From: Paraburkholderia sp.
GTDB taxonomy: Bacteria; Pseudomonadota; Gammaproteobacteria; Burkholderiales; Burkholderiaceae
Assembly (NCBI GenBank): GCA_004322045.1
Contig: SCRN01000014.1
Location: 124,001 to 188,000, forward strand
Length of the DNA: 64,000 nt
Direction of reading: 5' to 3'
The notes under the pieces were generated by a model. That model did no database searches. It was not told where the DNA came from and worked only from the letters and a program-made list of their open reading frames with translations. Within the stretch, counting starts at the first letter, position 1, and each line of letters starts with the position of its first letter. Below are positions 28,830 to 37,222 of the stretch, in pieces. The position numbers were made by a program, and so were the translations under genes.

Positions 28830-30128
28830 ATGCCTGTAAAAATCTTGCAGTGCGGATATATGTCCGGGGACACCTATGCCGCGGCCGCTTTACTGGCGGC
28901 CGACACGACGGCCCGAATCATTCTGGTCAAGGATACGAGGGCCACGGGCCAATACGCCGATAAGAGCGGCTTGATCCAAAAGATCTACGGCGAAAGCGGC
29001 GTCATGGGGCGTGTCCATGTGTTCGACATCACGTCCGGTGATCTGCGCGTAAACGATTTTTGGCAACTTTATAAAGACGCCTACGCGACACATAGGGCGG
29101 CGCCGCAGCGTGGTCCCACCAACGCGAGCAAGCTCTATTACGATCGGATGCCGGTCGGCTGGCCGCGATCGATCACTGCCGTCACGGGGCTGCTCGCGTC
29201 GAAGTGGGAGACCGACCCTGACGGCACGAGTGCAGCTATCGCCATCGCGTGGAAGATCGGCAAGCTACCCACCGAGCAAAAATTTGCTTTGTACGGGTAC
29301 ATGGGCCGCAAGTTTCAAAAGAATAATTTCGACATCAAACCCAACATTGTCGTGTTGTGGAGCCGACAAAGCGGCAAGCGCGGCGGCGCTCACCCCGAAC
29401 TCGATTCGAGCTATGCGGGCATTCGCCAACTTGCGCGAGCGTTCATGGCTTACGGCAAACCTGTAACGGTGTTGCTCGCCGGCGACGAGCGCAACGACAA
29501 GCTGAATGATTTCGCGAACCTGCCGGGCATGGACGACGTGATCAGCGTATCCGACATGTGGGAAGACCCGGTCTGGAAAGAGCAGTTCGGCAGCGCGAAG
29601 TTTCTCGCGCAATTTGCCTTTTATAAGTATCTGGCGGAGGAGTACAACGTCATTCACATCGGCATGCGCAGCGGGATGCTCGAATCGATGGCACTGCTCG
29701 GCATGAAGACCTTCTATCTCGAAGGCGCCGGCTCCGGCTCGTCGGGGCGGATGGTTGGATTCAGCAAGGCCGGCATCACCTATTCCCGAATTGTCATCGG
29801 CGAAGCCCCTGGCATCACGGGCCGCATTTCCGAGCAGCGCAAGCTCTATACGAGCGAGGTCCTGAACGAGCGCATCGACCAGCGCGCCCGCGTCCATTGG
29901 GACCGCAATGGCTTCTGGGACCTTTTCGGAGATTCCGATTCGTCCAACTGGGCGGCAGTCAGTTACGCGAAGGCCGATCTGCTCGGGAGCCCACGTCGGG
30001 ATTCGTCATATTACCGGACCGATCAATGGGCTGAATTGGCGAAGGATATGGCTAGCATGCGTGGCTTTACCAAGAAGGACGTGACCAATATTTTCGATGC
30101 GGTGGGACCGCTGCTTAAAGACGCCTGA
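28830..30128 (+). CDS. Unrecognised 432-aa cytoplasmic protein, possible GT-B-like fold
   Basis: No family is recognised. GGGGATCGGC precedes the ATG. There is no signal peptide or membrane segment. The N-terminus (MPVKILQCGYMSGDTYAAAA) looks like the first strand and helix of a Rossmann fold. The middle holds NIVVLWSRQSGKRGGAHPEL, and the later YNVIHIGMRSGMLESMALLG followed by MKTFYLEGAGSGSSGR resembles the nucleotide-sugar site layout of GT-B glycosyltransferases. The C-terminus is polar and ends FDAVGPLLKDA. Composition is lower in GC than neighbouring housekeeping genes. It stands between an MFS gene and an orphan antitoxin next to a tRNA, a typical accessory setting. A nucleotide- or sugar-binding role is only a guess. 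Confidence 0.75.
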   Translation: MPVKILQCGYMSGDTYAAAALLAADTTARIILVKDTRATGQYADKSGLIQKIYGESGVMGRVHVFDITSGDLRVNDFWQLYKDAYATHRAAPQRGPTNASKLYYDRMPVGWPRSITAVTGLLASKWETDPDGTSAAIAIAWKIGKLPTEQKFALYGYMGRKFQKNNFDIKPNIVVLWSRQSGKRGGAHPELDSSYAGIRQLARAFMAYGKPVTVLLAGDERNDKLNDFANLPGMDDVISVSDMWEDPVWKEQFGSAKFLAQFAFYKYLAEEYNVIHIGMRSGMLESMALLGMKTFYLEGAGSGSSGRMVGFSKAGITYSRIVIGEAPGITGRISEQRKLYTSEVLNERIDQRARVHWDRNGFWDLFGDSDSSNWAAVSYAKADLLGSPRRDSSYYRTDQWAELAKDMASMRGFTKKDVTNIFDAVGPLLKDA

Positions 30129-30324
30129 TTCTGCGTTTGGATGTTCGGTGAAGTCGGGCGGGAGATAAGCCGCGCAAGGTTTGGCGCACTCGACGGTTGT
30201 ACGGCTATGCGAGCCGACGGGCGACGCGCCTGCCACAAGTCGACCATGCGGCGCTGAACATTCGCGAGTGTGAAGATGGACGCCGTATCGGCGCTGAACC
30301 GGCGCATCAACTGAGGAGGCTATT

Positions 30325-30582
30325 GTGGAGCAAGGTGCTGTCTTCAAAAGCAACCGCAGCCAGGCGGTACGCCTGCCGAAATCCGTAGCGTTTCCTGACA
30401 ATGTGAAACGGGTCGACGTGGTGGCCGTCGGCCGCGCACGCATACTCACGCCCGCTGGGGAGTCATGGGATAGCTGGTTTGACGGGGAAGGGGTAAGCCT
30501 CGATTTCATGTCCGTTCGCGAGCAGCCTAGCGATCAGGAACTGGAAATCAGCGGGCACCCCCGTCAGCGAACTGAGAATTGA
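30325..30582 (+). CDS. vapB: VapB-type antitoxin without a visible VapC partner
   Basis: 85 aa from a GTG start with a strong GAGGAGG ribosome site. The N-terminal SpoVT/AbrB (MazE-like) DNA-binding domain reads GAVFKSNRSQAVRLPKSVAF then PDNVKRVDVVAVG, typical of VapB. The segment WDSWFDGEGVSLDFMSVREQ matches the usual toxin-binding tail. VapB proteins normally end just after that and overlap vapC; here the tail runs on as LEISGHPRQRTEN and the next 210 bases hold no PIN-domain ORF. It is therefore probably an orphan or decayed module. Confidence 0.85.
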   Translation: MEQGAVFKSNRSQAVRLPKSVAFPDNVKRVDVVAVGRARILTPAGESWDSWFDGEGVSLDFMSVREQPSDQELEISGHPRQRTEN

Positions 30583-30796
30583 TCAGTGCCCAGGCTACTC
30601 GGATTGCAGTTGCACTGCGCAAAGTCCGCTTGAACGAGCTTCGCTCCGCTAACCGATCAGCGCCATCGTTTGGTTGGCTCCCGGGAGGTTGTCAAACCGC
30701 CGGATCGTGCCAAGCACAGCAGTCGCACTTGCGCGGAAAAACAGCGAGACGCAAATCGCGCTGACGCAATGCCGGCCACTGAACTGCGAAAAAATA

Positions 30797-30872
30797 TGGC
30801 GCGCCCGGCTGGGATCGAACCAGCAACCCCTGCCTTCGGAGGGCAGTACTCTATCCATTGAGCTACGGGCGC
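30797..30872 (-). tRNA. tRNA-Arg (anticodon CCG)
   Basis: 76 nt on the minus strand with an encoded CCA end. Acceptor GCGCCCG pairs with CGGGCGC. The anticodon arm is CTGCC-CTCCGAA-GGCAG, giving anticodon CCG. The T arm is GCTGG-TTCGATC-CCAGC. Its 3' end faces the orphan vapB and the unknown gene, as expected if an element had once inserted there, though no integrase or duplicated tRNA end was found. Confidence 0.96.
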
Positions 30873-31241
30873 TAAGACATGTTGGCGCGAGAGTGGAGAG
30901 TGAAACGAGAAACCGCAGCGCCAAGCAAGACCGAAAGCATACCTGTTTTCGCCTAATGCGTCCACCGCGCCCCGCCCGGCGCGGGCCTGCCCCATCGCGC
31001 GCACATACCCGCAGCGCCCCTCCCATCACCCCCACCGTTACCGCCCCACTAAATCAAGCCCGGGTAAACGCCGCCCCCGCGCCGCGCGCGGCGCTCGCCG
31101 AGGCCAAAACGTTGCGTCTATAATCGTCCGTGTTTTGACCGAATTAATTAAGTCGTTGCCGACTTAGCGGTTTAGGTTTTTTAGCTGTTGCCGTCGCGCT
31201 GTACCGCTCACCAACAAAATTCCCCGGGAGACGAGACAAGC
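30873..31241. other. Intergenic region upstream of the dihaem cytochrome c gene
   Basis: No gene is seen. A perfect -10 hexamer TATAAT at 31119-31124 lies about 120 bases before the cytochrome start but lacks a good -35 at the right distance. An AT-rich run follows (31138-31155). Confidence 0.4.
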
Positions 31242-32117
31242 ATGAGCGAAGCACCACACGGAGCCCCGATCAAAACGCCCGGCCAGTTGATCGCCGCGGT
31301 CGTTGCGGCGTTCGCCGTTCCAATCGTCGTCATCATCCTGCTGGCGTTTTACGTCAACCAGTCCGTGCGCACAGGCGCCGGCACCAACGGCCTAGCCGAC
31401 GCCACAGTCGCCAGCCGCATCGCGCCGCTCGCCCAAGTCACCGTCCGCGATGCCAATGCACCGCACGTGTTCAAGACCGGCGAAGAAGTGTTCAAGGCCG
31501 TATGCACCACCTGCCATACGCCAGGCGCTGCCGGCGCACCCAAATTCGGCAACAATGCCGATTGGGCGCCCCGCATCGCCCAAGGCTACGACACGCTGCT
31601 GCACAACGCGTTGACCGGCAAGAACGCCATGCCACCCCGCGGCGGCACGAGCCCCGATGACTACAGCGATTACGAGATCGCCCGCGCCGTCGTCTACATG
31701 ACCGATCATGCCGGCGCGAATTTCCCCGAACCGGCCGCCCCCGCATCGGGCGCCGCCGCCACCGAAACCGCGGCCGCATCGGCCCCGCAAAGCGCCAGCG
31801 CCGTCAACGACCAAGCCGCAGCCGCCATCGCGGCATTGCCGAGCGCACCGAGCCCCGCATCGTCGAGCGCGGATAAGGCACAAGCCGGCAAAGCGCTCTA
31901 CACGCAAGTCTGTCAGGCGTGCCACGCCGCTGGTGTGCTGGGTGCGCCGAAGTTCGGCGATAAGGCCGCATGGGCGCCGCGCCTGAAAGACCCAATGGAC
32001 GTGATCTATAACTACGCCCTGAACGGAAAAGGACAGATGCCGCCCAAAGGCGGCTCCAGCGCATCCGACGACGACGTCAAAGCCGCCGTCGACTACATGG
32101 TCAGCGCCGCGAAGTAA
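31242..32117 (+). CDS. Membrane-anchored dihaem c-type cytochrome (c5 type)
   Basis: 291 aa from the ATG at 31242 (MSEAPHGAPIKTPG), behind a GGGAGACGAGACAAGC leader. One N-terminal membrane anchor (LIAAVVAAFAVPIVVIILLA). Two similar cytochrome domains follow, with CTTCHTPGAAGAPKFG near residue 88 and CQACHAAGVLGAPKFG near residue 225, each followed by WAPR and a Met region (NAMPPRGG, GQMPPKGG). An Ala/Pro-rich linker joins them. It is likely a periplasm-facing electron carrier to terminal oxidases. It stands alone. Confidence 0.92.
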   Translation: MSEAPHGAPIKTPGQLIAAVVAAFAVPIVVIILLAFYVNQSVRTGAGTNGLADATVASRIAPLAQVTVRDANAPHVFKTGEEVFKAVCTTCHTPGAAGAPKFGNNADWAPRIAQGYDTLLHNALTGKNAMPPRGGTSPDDYSDYEIARAVVYMTDHAGANFPEPAAPASGAAATETAAASAPQSASAVNDQAAAAIAALPSAPSPASSSADKAQAGKALYTQVCQACHAAGVLGAPKFGDKAAWAPRLKDPMDVIYNYALNGKGQMPPKGGSSASDDDVKAAVDYMVSAAK

Positions 32118-32137
32118 GTCCGAGAGTCCACGAGTGG

Positions 32138-32169
32138 TTTAGGCCCCGAGCGTCAGCTTGGGGCCTGAA
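32138..32169. terminator. Hairpin between convergent cytochrome c and rep genes
   Basis: Stem AGGCCCC / GGGGCCT with a 12-base loop, flanked by TTT on the left. It lies 20 bases after the cytochrome stop and could serve the minus-strand rep gene as well. Confidence 0.5.
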
Positions 32170-32279
32170 CGCCTGAGCCATGCGCCGAAGGCGAACCGCC
32201 GCGACAAGCACCGCAGGCAGCCACGACCGCGCAGCCGCCACAAGCCCTTCGGCCGGTCCACCCGCAAGTCCCATCAACC

Positions 32280-34370
32280 TCAAGGCTTCTGCAACAGCGC
32301 CTTCAGGCTAGCAAGCCGATCCTTCGGCGTCATCGGCGCCTCTTCGGCCGTGGGCGGCGGCGCTTCGTCGAGACCCATCTCGGGGATGAAACGCGACGGC
32401 TCGCACACCACGGTCTCTCGCGCCCGCTTGCGCTTCTTGCACCAGTTCAAATGCAAGCTTCGCTGCGCGCGCGTGATCGCCACGTACATCAAGCGTCGCT
32501 CTTCCTCGATGCGTGCATCGTCGATCGGCTCGTCGTCGGCGCTGCCGCGGTGCGGCATGATCCCTTCCTCCACCCCCACCAGGAACACGTGTGGGTATTC
32601 GAGCCCCTTCGATGCATGCACCGTCGAAAGCCGCACCGCATCGGGATCCTCCTCCTTGCCCTCGAGCATCGACATCAACGCCACGGTTTGAATGAGGCCA
32701 AGCAGGTTCTTGCCCGTATCGCCCAATCCGTCCGCGTTGTCGTAGCCGCTCGCCTCGCCATCCTCGGCTTGTTCAGGCTCGGGCTTGGTGCCTTTGCGCT
32801 TGAGCCATTCGAGAAACTCGAGCACGTTCTGCCAGCGCGACTGTGCCTGGCGTTCGTCGAACGTGTCGTAAAGGTAGGCCTCGTAATGGATCGCTTCCAT
32901 GAGGTCGTCGATCAGCGTGGTGGCCGGGTCCTTGGTCGCCCGATCGGCAATGCGCTGCATGAAATCGCAAAACACCCGCAGCGGCTCGACCTGCCGCGTC
33001 GAGAGCCGCGCTTCGATTCCGCCCATGTACACGGCTTCGAACAACGACACCTTCGCCTGCCCCGCAAACGAGCCCAGCGCTTCCAGCGTCGTATTGCCAA
33101 TACCGCGGCGCGGCGTGGTGATCGCGCGGATGAACGCGGGATCGTCGTCGGGGTTCGCGATCAAGCGCAGATACGCGCAGATGTCCTTGATTTCCGCTTT
33201 ATCGAAAAACGATTGCCCGCCGGACAGCACGTACGGAATCCGCTCGCGGCGCAGCACCTGTTCGAAGATGCGCGCCTGAAAGTTGCCGCGATAAAGAATC
33301 GCGTAATCGCGAAACTGCGCGCGCCGCTCGAACTTGTGCGCGGAAAGCCGAAACACGACCGATTCGGCCTCGTGCTCTTCGTCGTTGCATCCCGTCACCG
33401 TGATCGAATCGCCCATGCCATGCTCGGACCACAACTTCTTCTCGAACAGCTTCGGGTTGTTCGCAATGACGTTGTTGGCCGCAGTTAGAATCCGCACCGT
33501 GGAGCGATAGTTTTGCTCGAGCTTGATCACGTGCAACTTCGGAAAATCGCGACCGAGTTGCGCCAGATTTTCTAGCGTGGCGCCACGCCAGCCGTAGATC
33601 GCTTGGTCGTCGTCGCCCACCGCCGTGAACGCGGCGCGCGGCCCCGCGAGCAACTTCAGCAAGGTGTACTGGCACGCATTCGTGTCCTGATACTCGTCGA
33701 TCAACAAATAACGCAGCTTGTTTTGCCAACGGTCGCGCACGGCCTCGTTCTGCGCGAAAAGCTCAGCGGGCAAGCGGATCAGATCGTCGAAATCGACCGC
33801 TTGATACGCGTGCAGCGTGGCCACGTAATTGCGGTAAACGATCGCGGCCTGGTGCTCGTCTTCGTTCGCCGCGCTCGCTTGCGCCGTCTGCGGATCGATC
33901 AGCCCGTTCTTCCACAGGGAAATGATCGATTGGATCTTGCGGATGAAGCCCTTATCGGTAGAGCCAACCTGCTCTTGGATCATGCCGAAGCAGTCGTCGG
34001 CGTCCATGATCGAAAACTGCGGCTTGAGGCCCAGATGCTCGGCTTCCTGCCGCAAGATCTGCACGCCCAGCGAATGGAACGTGCAAACCGTCAACTGGTT
34101 CACGGGCACCTTCCGGCCCTCTTTGCCCGGCGTCGTCAGCGTTTTGCCTTCGAGCAACTTACCGACGCGCTCGCGCATTTCGGCCGCCGCCTTGTTCGTG
34201 AAGGTAACGGCTGCGATATGGCGGGGCTCGAAGCCCTTGTTTTCGATCAGGTGCGCGATCTTCTGCGTGATGACGCGCGTCTTGCCGCTGCCTGCGCCGG
34301 CCAGAACCAGGCACGGGCCGTCGAGGTAGCGCACCGCTTCGCTTTGCGCGGGGTTCAATCCTGCGGACAT
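32280..34370 (-). CDS. rep: ATP-dependent DNA helicase Rep (UvrD family)
   Basis: 696 aa from the ATG at 34370 (MSAGLNPAQSEAVRYLDGP). SF1A helicase motifs in order: Walker A LVLAGAGSGKT, TFTNKAAAEMRER (Ia), LIDEYQDTN (II), GDDDQAIYGWRG (III), LEQNYRS (IV), VRLSTVHASKGLEY (V) and YVAITRAQRSL (VI). The text GCNDEEHEAESVV and the length fit Rep rather than UvrD, which usually ends with a longer tail. Rep helps replication forks pass protein blocks. The longer in-frame extension up to 34460 lacks family similarity and is left out. Confidence 0.92.
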   Translation of the reverse strand: MSAGLNPAQSEAVRYLDGPCLVLAGAGSGKTRVITQKIAHLIENKGFEPRHIAAVTFTNKAAAEMRERVGKLLEGKTLTTPGKEGRKVPVNQLTVCTFHSLGVQILRQEAEHLGLKPQFSIMDADDCFGMIQEQVGSTDKGFIRKIQSIISLWKNGLIDPQTAQASAANEDEHQAAIVYRNYVATLHAYQAVDFDDLIRLPAELFAQNEAVRDRWQNKLRYLLIDEYQDTNACQYTLLKLLAGPRAAFTAVGDDDQAIYGWRGATLENLAQLGRDFPKLHVIKLEQNYRSTVRILTAANNVIANNPKLFEKKLWSEHGMGDSITVTGCNDEEHEAESVVFRLSAHKFERRAQFRDYAILYRGNFQARIFEQVLRRERIPYVLSGGQSFFDKAEIKDICAYLRLIANPDDDPAFIRAITTPRRGIGNTTLEALGSFAGQAKVSLFEAVYMGGIEARLSTRQVEPLRVFCDFMQRIADRATKDPATTLIDDLMEAIHYEAYLYDTFDERQAQSRWQNVLEFLEWLKRKGTKPEPEQAEDGEASGYDNADGLGDTGKNLLGLIQTVALMSMLEGKEEDPDAVRLSTVHASKGLEYPHVFLVGVEEGIMPHRGSADDEPIDDARIEEERRLMYVAITRAQRSLHLNWCKKRKRARETVVCEPSRFIPEMGLDEAPPPTAEEAPMTPKDRLASLKALLQKP

Positions 34371-34637
34371 CTTCGTGTGGATGGTGTAACGAGGTTGGCG
34401 GCCCGCGCCGGGGCGCATCGATGCATACAGCGGATGCGGCGCGCGAAGCCGTGAGGGCAAGTGCGCGATGTTAACACGGATGCCCGCCCAAACCGGGGCT
34501 CATGGTGGGATCGGTTCCTCCCGGCGAGCGATGCATGCCACAATGCTCGACTCTCTTGCCGCGCGGCCGGTCCGGCCCTTTTGCCGCACATCGCCGCGCG
34601 AGCCTCATTCACCTGTCGTCAGGCGGAGGAAGCACGC

Positions 34638-35717
34638 ATGGCTTCGACGTTGAAAATCGGTTTAATGGGCTACGGATTCGCAGGCGCGACGTTTCACGCC
34701 CCGGTCATCGAACATTGCGGCGCGCCGCCCGATGCCCCGGGGGTTCCCTATGCGCGCGTCGCAGCTATCGCCACCAGTCAGGCCGAACACGCCCGCGCCG
34801 ACTACCCGCACGCGGCGATCGTCGCCGATATCGACGCGCTGATCGCCTCGAGCGAGGTTCAATGCGTCGTCATCGCCACGCCGAACGACACGCACTATCC
34901 GCTCGCGGTCAAAGTGCTCGAGGCCGGCAAGCATGTCGTCGTCGACAAACCCGTCACGCTCACGGCGCAGCAAGCTTGTGCACTGGCTCGGCTCGCGCGC
35001 GAGCGGGGGCTCGTCTTCGCGCCGTTTCACAATCGCCGCTGGGACGGCGATTTCTTGACCTTGCGCGAACTCGTCGAAAGCGGCACGCTCGGCCGCATCG
35101 TTCATTTCGAGTCGCATTTCGATCGCTTTCGGCCGCAGGTGCGTGAGCGTTGGCGCGAGGAGGCATCGCGCGGTGGCGGCCTGCTGTTCGATCTCGGCCC
35201 TCATCTCATCGATCAAGCGCTCGCCCTGTTCGGCGCGCCCGAATCGGTCTACGCAAGCGTCAAATTGCATCGTGACCACGCCAGCGCGCCGGACTACGTC
35301 CACCTCCTGCTCGGCTATCCCGACAAGGAAGTTATCCTGCACGCGAGCGCGCTGGCGGCGATCGAGCCGCCGCGCTTTACCCTTCACGGCACGCGCGGAA
35401 GCTACGTCAAGTTTGGCCTCGATACGCAAGAGGACCAACTCAAAGCCGGACTGCGCCCCGGCCAAGAGGGCTTCGGCGCGGGCAACACGGCAGGCACGCT
35501 ACGTGCTCTAGAGGGCGAGCGAGAGGTCGAGCGGGCGGTGCCGACGTACGACGGTGCGTATGTCGACTTCTACCGCGCGCTCGCTCGAGCGATCGCCGGT
35601 CGCGCGGCGTTTCCCGTCACGCCGCAAGACGCCGTCGATGTCATGTCGATCATCGAACTTGCGAACGAAAGCGCGCGCGAAGGCAAGCGGCTGCCATTCG
35701 TGCGCCTTGTCGCTTGA
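34638..35717 (+). CDS. Gfo/Idh/MocA-family oxidoreductase
   Basis: 359 aa from the ATG at 34638 with GCGGAGGAAG before it. The N-terminal Rossmann motif is IGLMGYGFAGATFHAPV. The family catalytic loop is VVVDKPVTLTAQQA (DKP), and LLFDLGPHLIDQAL provides the second-domain signature with His. The order and wording match the YdgJ/YvaA-like group of NAD(P)-dependent sugar or inositol oxidoreductases. The substrate is unknown. It is monocistronic as far as can be seen. Confidence 0.9.
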   Translation: MASTLKIGLMGYGFAGATFHAPVIEHCGAPPDAPGVPYARVAAIATSQAEHARADYPHAAIVADIDALIASSEVQCVVIATPNDTHYPLAVKVLEAGKHVVVDKPVTLTAQQACALARLARERGLVFAPFHNRRWDGDFLTLRELVESGTLGRIVHFESHFDRFRPQVRERWREEASRGGGLLFDLGPHLIDQALALFGAPESVYASVKLHRDHASAPDYVHLLLGYPDKEVILHASALAAIEPPRFTLHGTRGSYVKFGLDTQEDQLKAGLRPGQEGFGAGNTAGTLRALEGEREVERAVPTYDGAYVDFYRALARAIAGRAAFPVTPQDAVDVMSIIELANESAREGKRLPFVRLVA

Positions 35718-35870
35718 GGCGGGGCGCGCCGCTCGGCAAAGCCGCCGGGTCCGCACGCCAGAGTTCGTGCGCCGCTTGTCATCGGATAGGGGGCGCCGAA
35801 CGTTGGACGTGACATGGTTCGTACGGTCGATCCCCCACGGACCCCATGCACAATCAGAAGGAGAGATGGG

Positions 35871-36269
35871 ATGCAACGCTCGATTCGCGTACTCGTTGGC
35901 TGCGCGCTGATTTCCGCGTTGGCGGCATGCGTGGCGCCGCGGCCTGCGCATAGGCGCGCCCCGCCGCCTCCGCCCCCGCCGCCGCCGGTGGTCGTGCGCC
36001 CTGCCCCGACCCCGAATCCGCACGAGGCCGACCTGGCACGGTATGCACAGGTCGATGAGCGCATCGACAGTCTGAACCACCGCATCGACGAGCGCGTCAG
36101 CCAAGGGTATTACCCGCCGCCGACAGGCAGTGCGTTGCATCATCGGCTCGATGTGATCCATCAGGAGATGCACGACATGGCGGCGCAACACGAGGGCGGC
36201 ATATCGGCTGACGAGCAGCGCGTGCTCAATCAGGAACTCGATAGCGCAGCGAGAGTGATCGGCAATTGA
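35871..36269 (+). CDS. Small proline-rich lipoprotein of unknown function
   Basis: 132 aa from the ATG at 35871 with AAGGAGAGATGGG before it. Lipobox LAAC near residue 20 is followed by a nine-proline run and VVVRPAPTPNP, likely a periplasmic spacer. The C-terminal part (ARYAQVDERIDSLNHRIDERVSQGYY, split by short polar stretches) looks helical, with heptad-like spacing. Function unknown. A rho-independent terminator follows at 36305. Confidence 0.8.
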   Translation: MQRSIRVLVGCALISALAACVAPRPAHRRAPPPPPPPPPVVVRPAPTPNPHEADLARYAQVDERIDSLNHRIDERVSQGYYPPPTGSALHHRLDVIHQEMHDMAAQHEGGISADEQRVLNQELDSAARVIGN

Positions 36270-36304
36270 CGTCGAACGAAGCGGCACGGACTCGCTTCGA
36301 TAGC

Positions 36305-36340
36305 AAACGCGGTGGCGCCCTCAGGCCTGCCGCGTTTTTT
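36305..36340 (+). terminator. Rho-independent terminator after the small lipoprotein gene
   Basis: Stem AAACGCGG / CCGCGTTT followed directly by a T-run (TTTTTT). This is the clearest intrinsic terminator in the window. Confidence 0.85.
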
Positions 36341-36420
36341 GTCGACTTTTCCGTGCTCGTTCATTGGACTCACGAGCGGGCGGTCGATCACCCCGCCTTG
36401 GAACGCGTTCGTGCGAAGGC

Positions 36421-37053
36421 TTAGCGGCGCGCCTGCGTCGCCATCCGGACAGCCAGCCCGGCCAGCACGGTGCCCATCAGCCAGCGCTGCACCGTGACCC
36501 AGCTCGGCCGCGTCGCCAGAAACGCCGCAATTGAACCGGCCATCATCGCGACCACCGTATTGACGGCCAGGCTAGCCGCGATTTGCAGGCTGCCGAGCGT
36601 GAGCGACTGAGCGAGGACGCTGCCGCGGTGCGGATCGATGAATTGCGGCAGCAGCGACAGGTAGAGCACGGCGATCTTCGGATTGAGCAGATTCGTCACG
36701 AGGCCCATCACGAATAGCTTGCGCGGGCTGTCCGCGGGCAAATTGCGCACTTCGAACGGCGAGCGGCCGCCTGGCTTCAACGCTTGCCATGCAAGATAAG
36801 CCAAGTAAAGCGCACCACCGAGCCGCAGCACGTCATAGGCGAATGGAACAGCCAGTAGCAACGCAGTGATGCCGCATGCCGTGCTGACCATGTAGAAGAC
36901 GAAACCGAGCACGACGCCGCCGAGCGAAATCATGCCCGCGGCCCGGCCTTGGCACAACGAGCGCGAAACGAGATAGATCATGTTCGGGCCGGGCGTCAGC
37001 GCGATGCCGAGCGCGACTAGACCGAAAGCAAGCAAGGAACTGGACGTGGGCAT
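36421..37053 (-). CDS. LysE/RhtB-family amino-acid exporter
   Basis: 210 aa from the ATG at 37053 (MPTSSSLLAFGLVALGIALT), preceded by GAGGAGATGC. The family start motif ALTPGPNMIYLVSRSL is present, then six hydrophobic segments and the loop text LVTNLLNPKIAVLYLSLLPQF, typical of LysE-type translocators. It exports amino acids or similar metabolites; which ones is not evident. It converges on the terminator of the lipoprotein gene. Confidence 0.9.
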   Translation of the reverse strand: MPTSSSLLAFGLVALGIALTPGPNMIYLVSRSLCQGRAAGMISLGGVVLGFVFYMVSTACGITALLLAVPFAYDVLRLGGALYLAYLAWQALKPGGRSPFEVRNLPADSPRKLFVMGLVTNLLNPKIAVLYLSLLPQFIDPHRGSVLAQSLTLGSLQIAASLAVNTVVAMMAGSIAAFLATRPSWVTVQRWLMGTVLAGLAVRMATQARR

Positions 37054-37222
37054 TGCATCTCCTCGATAGGTAAAAGATGGCCATTCATGCCCAGGCGCGC
37101 GGCCAATTCGGTCCCGCGCTCCCCGATGGTGAACTCCATCTCGCGGCGCCAGTCGCGCGGTCCGATCGATTATTCCATGCTTCGCGCGAATGCGTCGCGA
37201 GTCGCGCGCAGCCGCGCTGTCA

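Noticed and set aside
30583-30796. A vapC toxin gene after vapB
   Set aside because: No frame with PIN-domain wording (such as MLDTNI or its acidic residues) was found before the tRNA.
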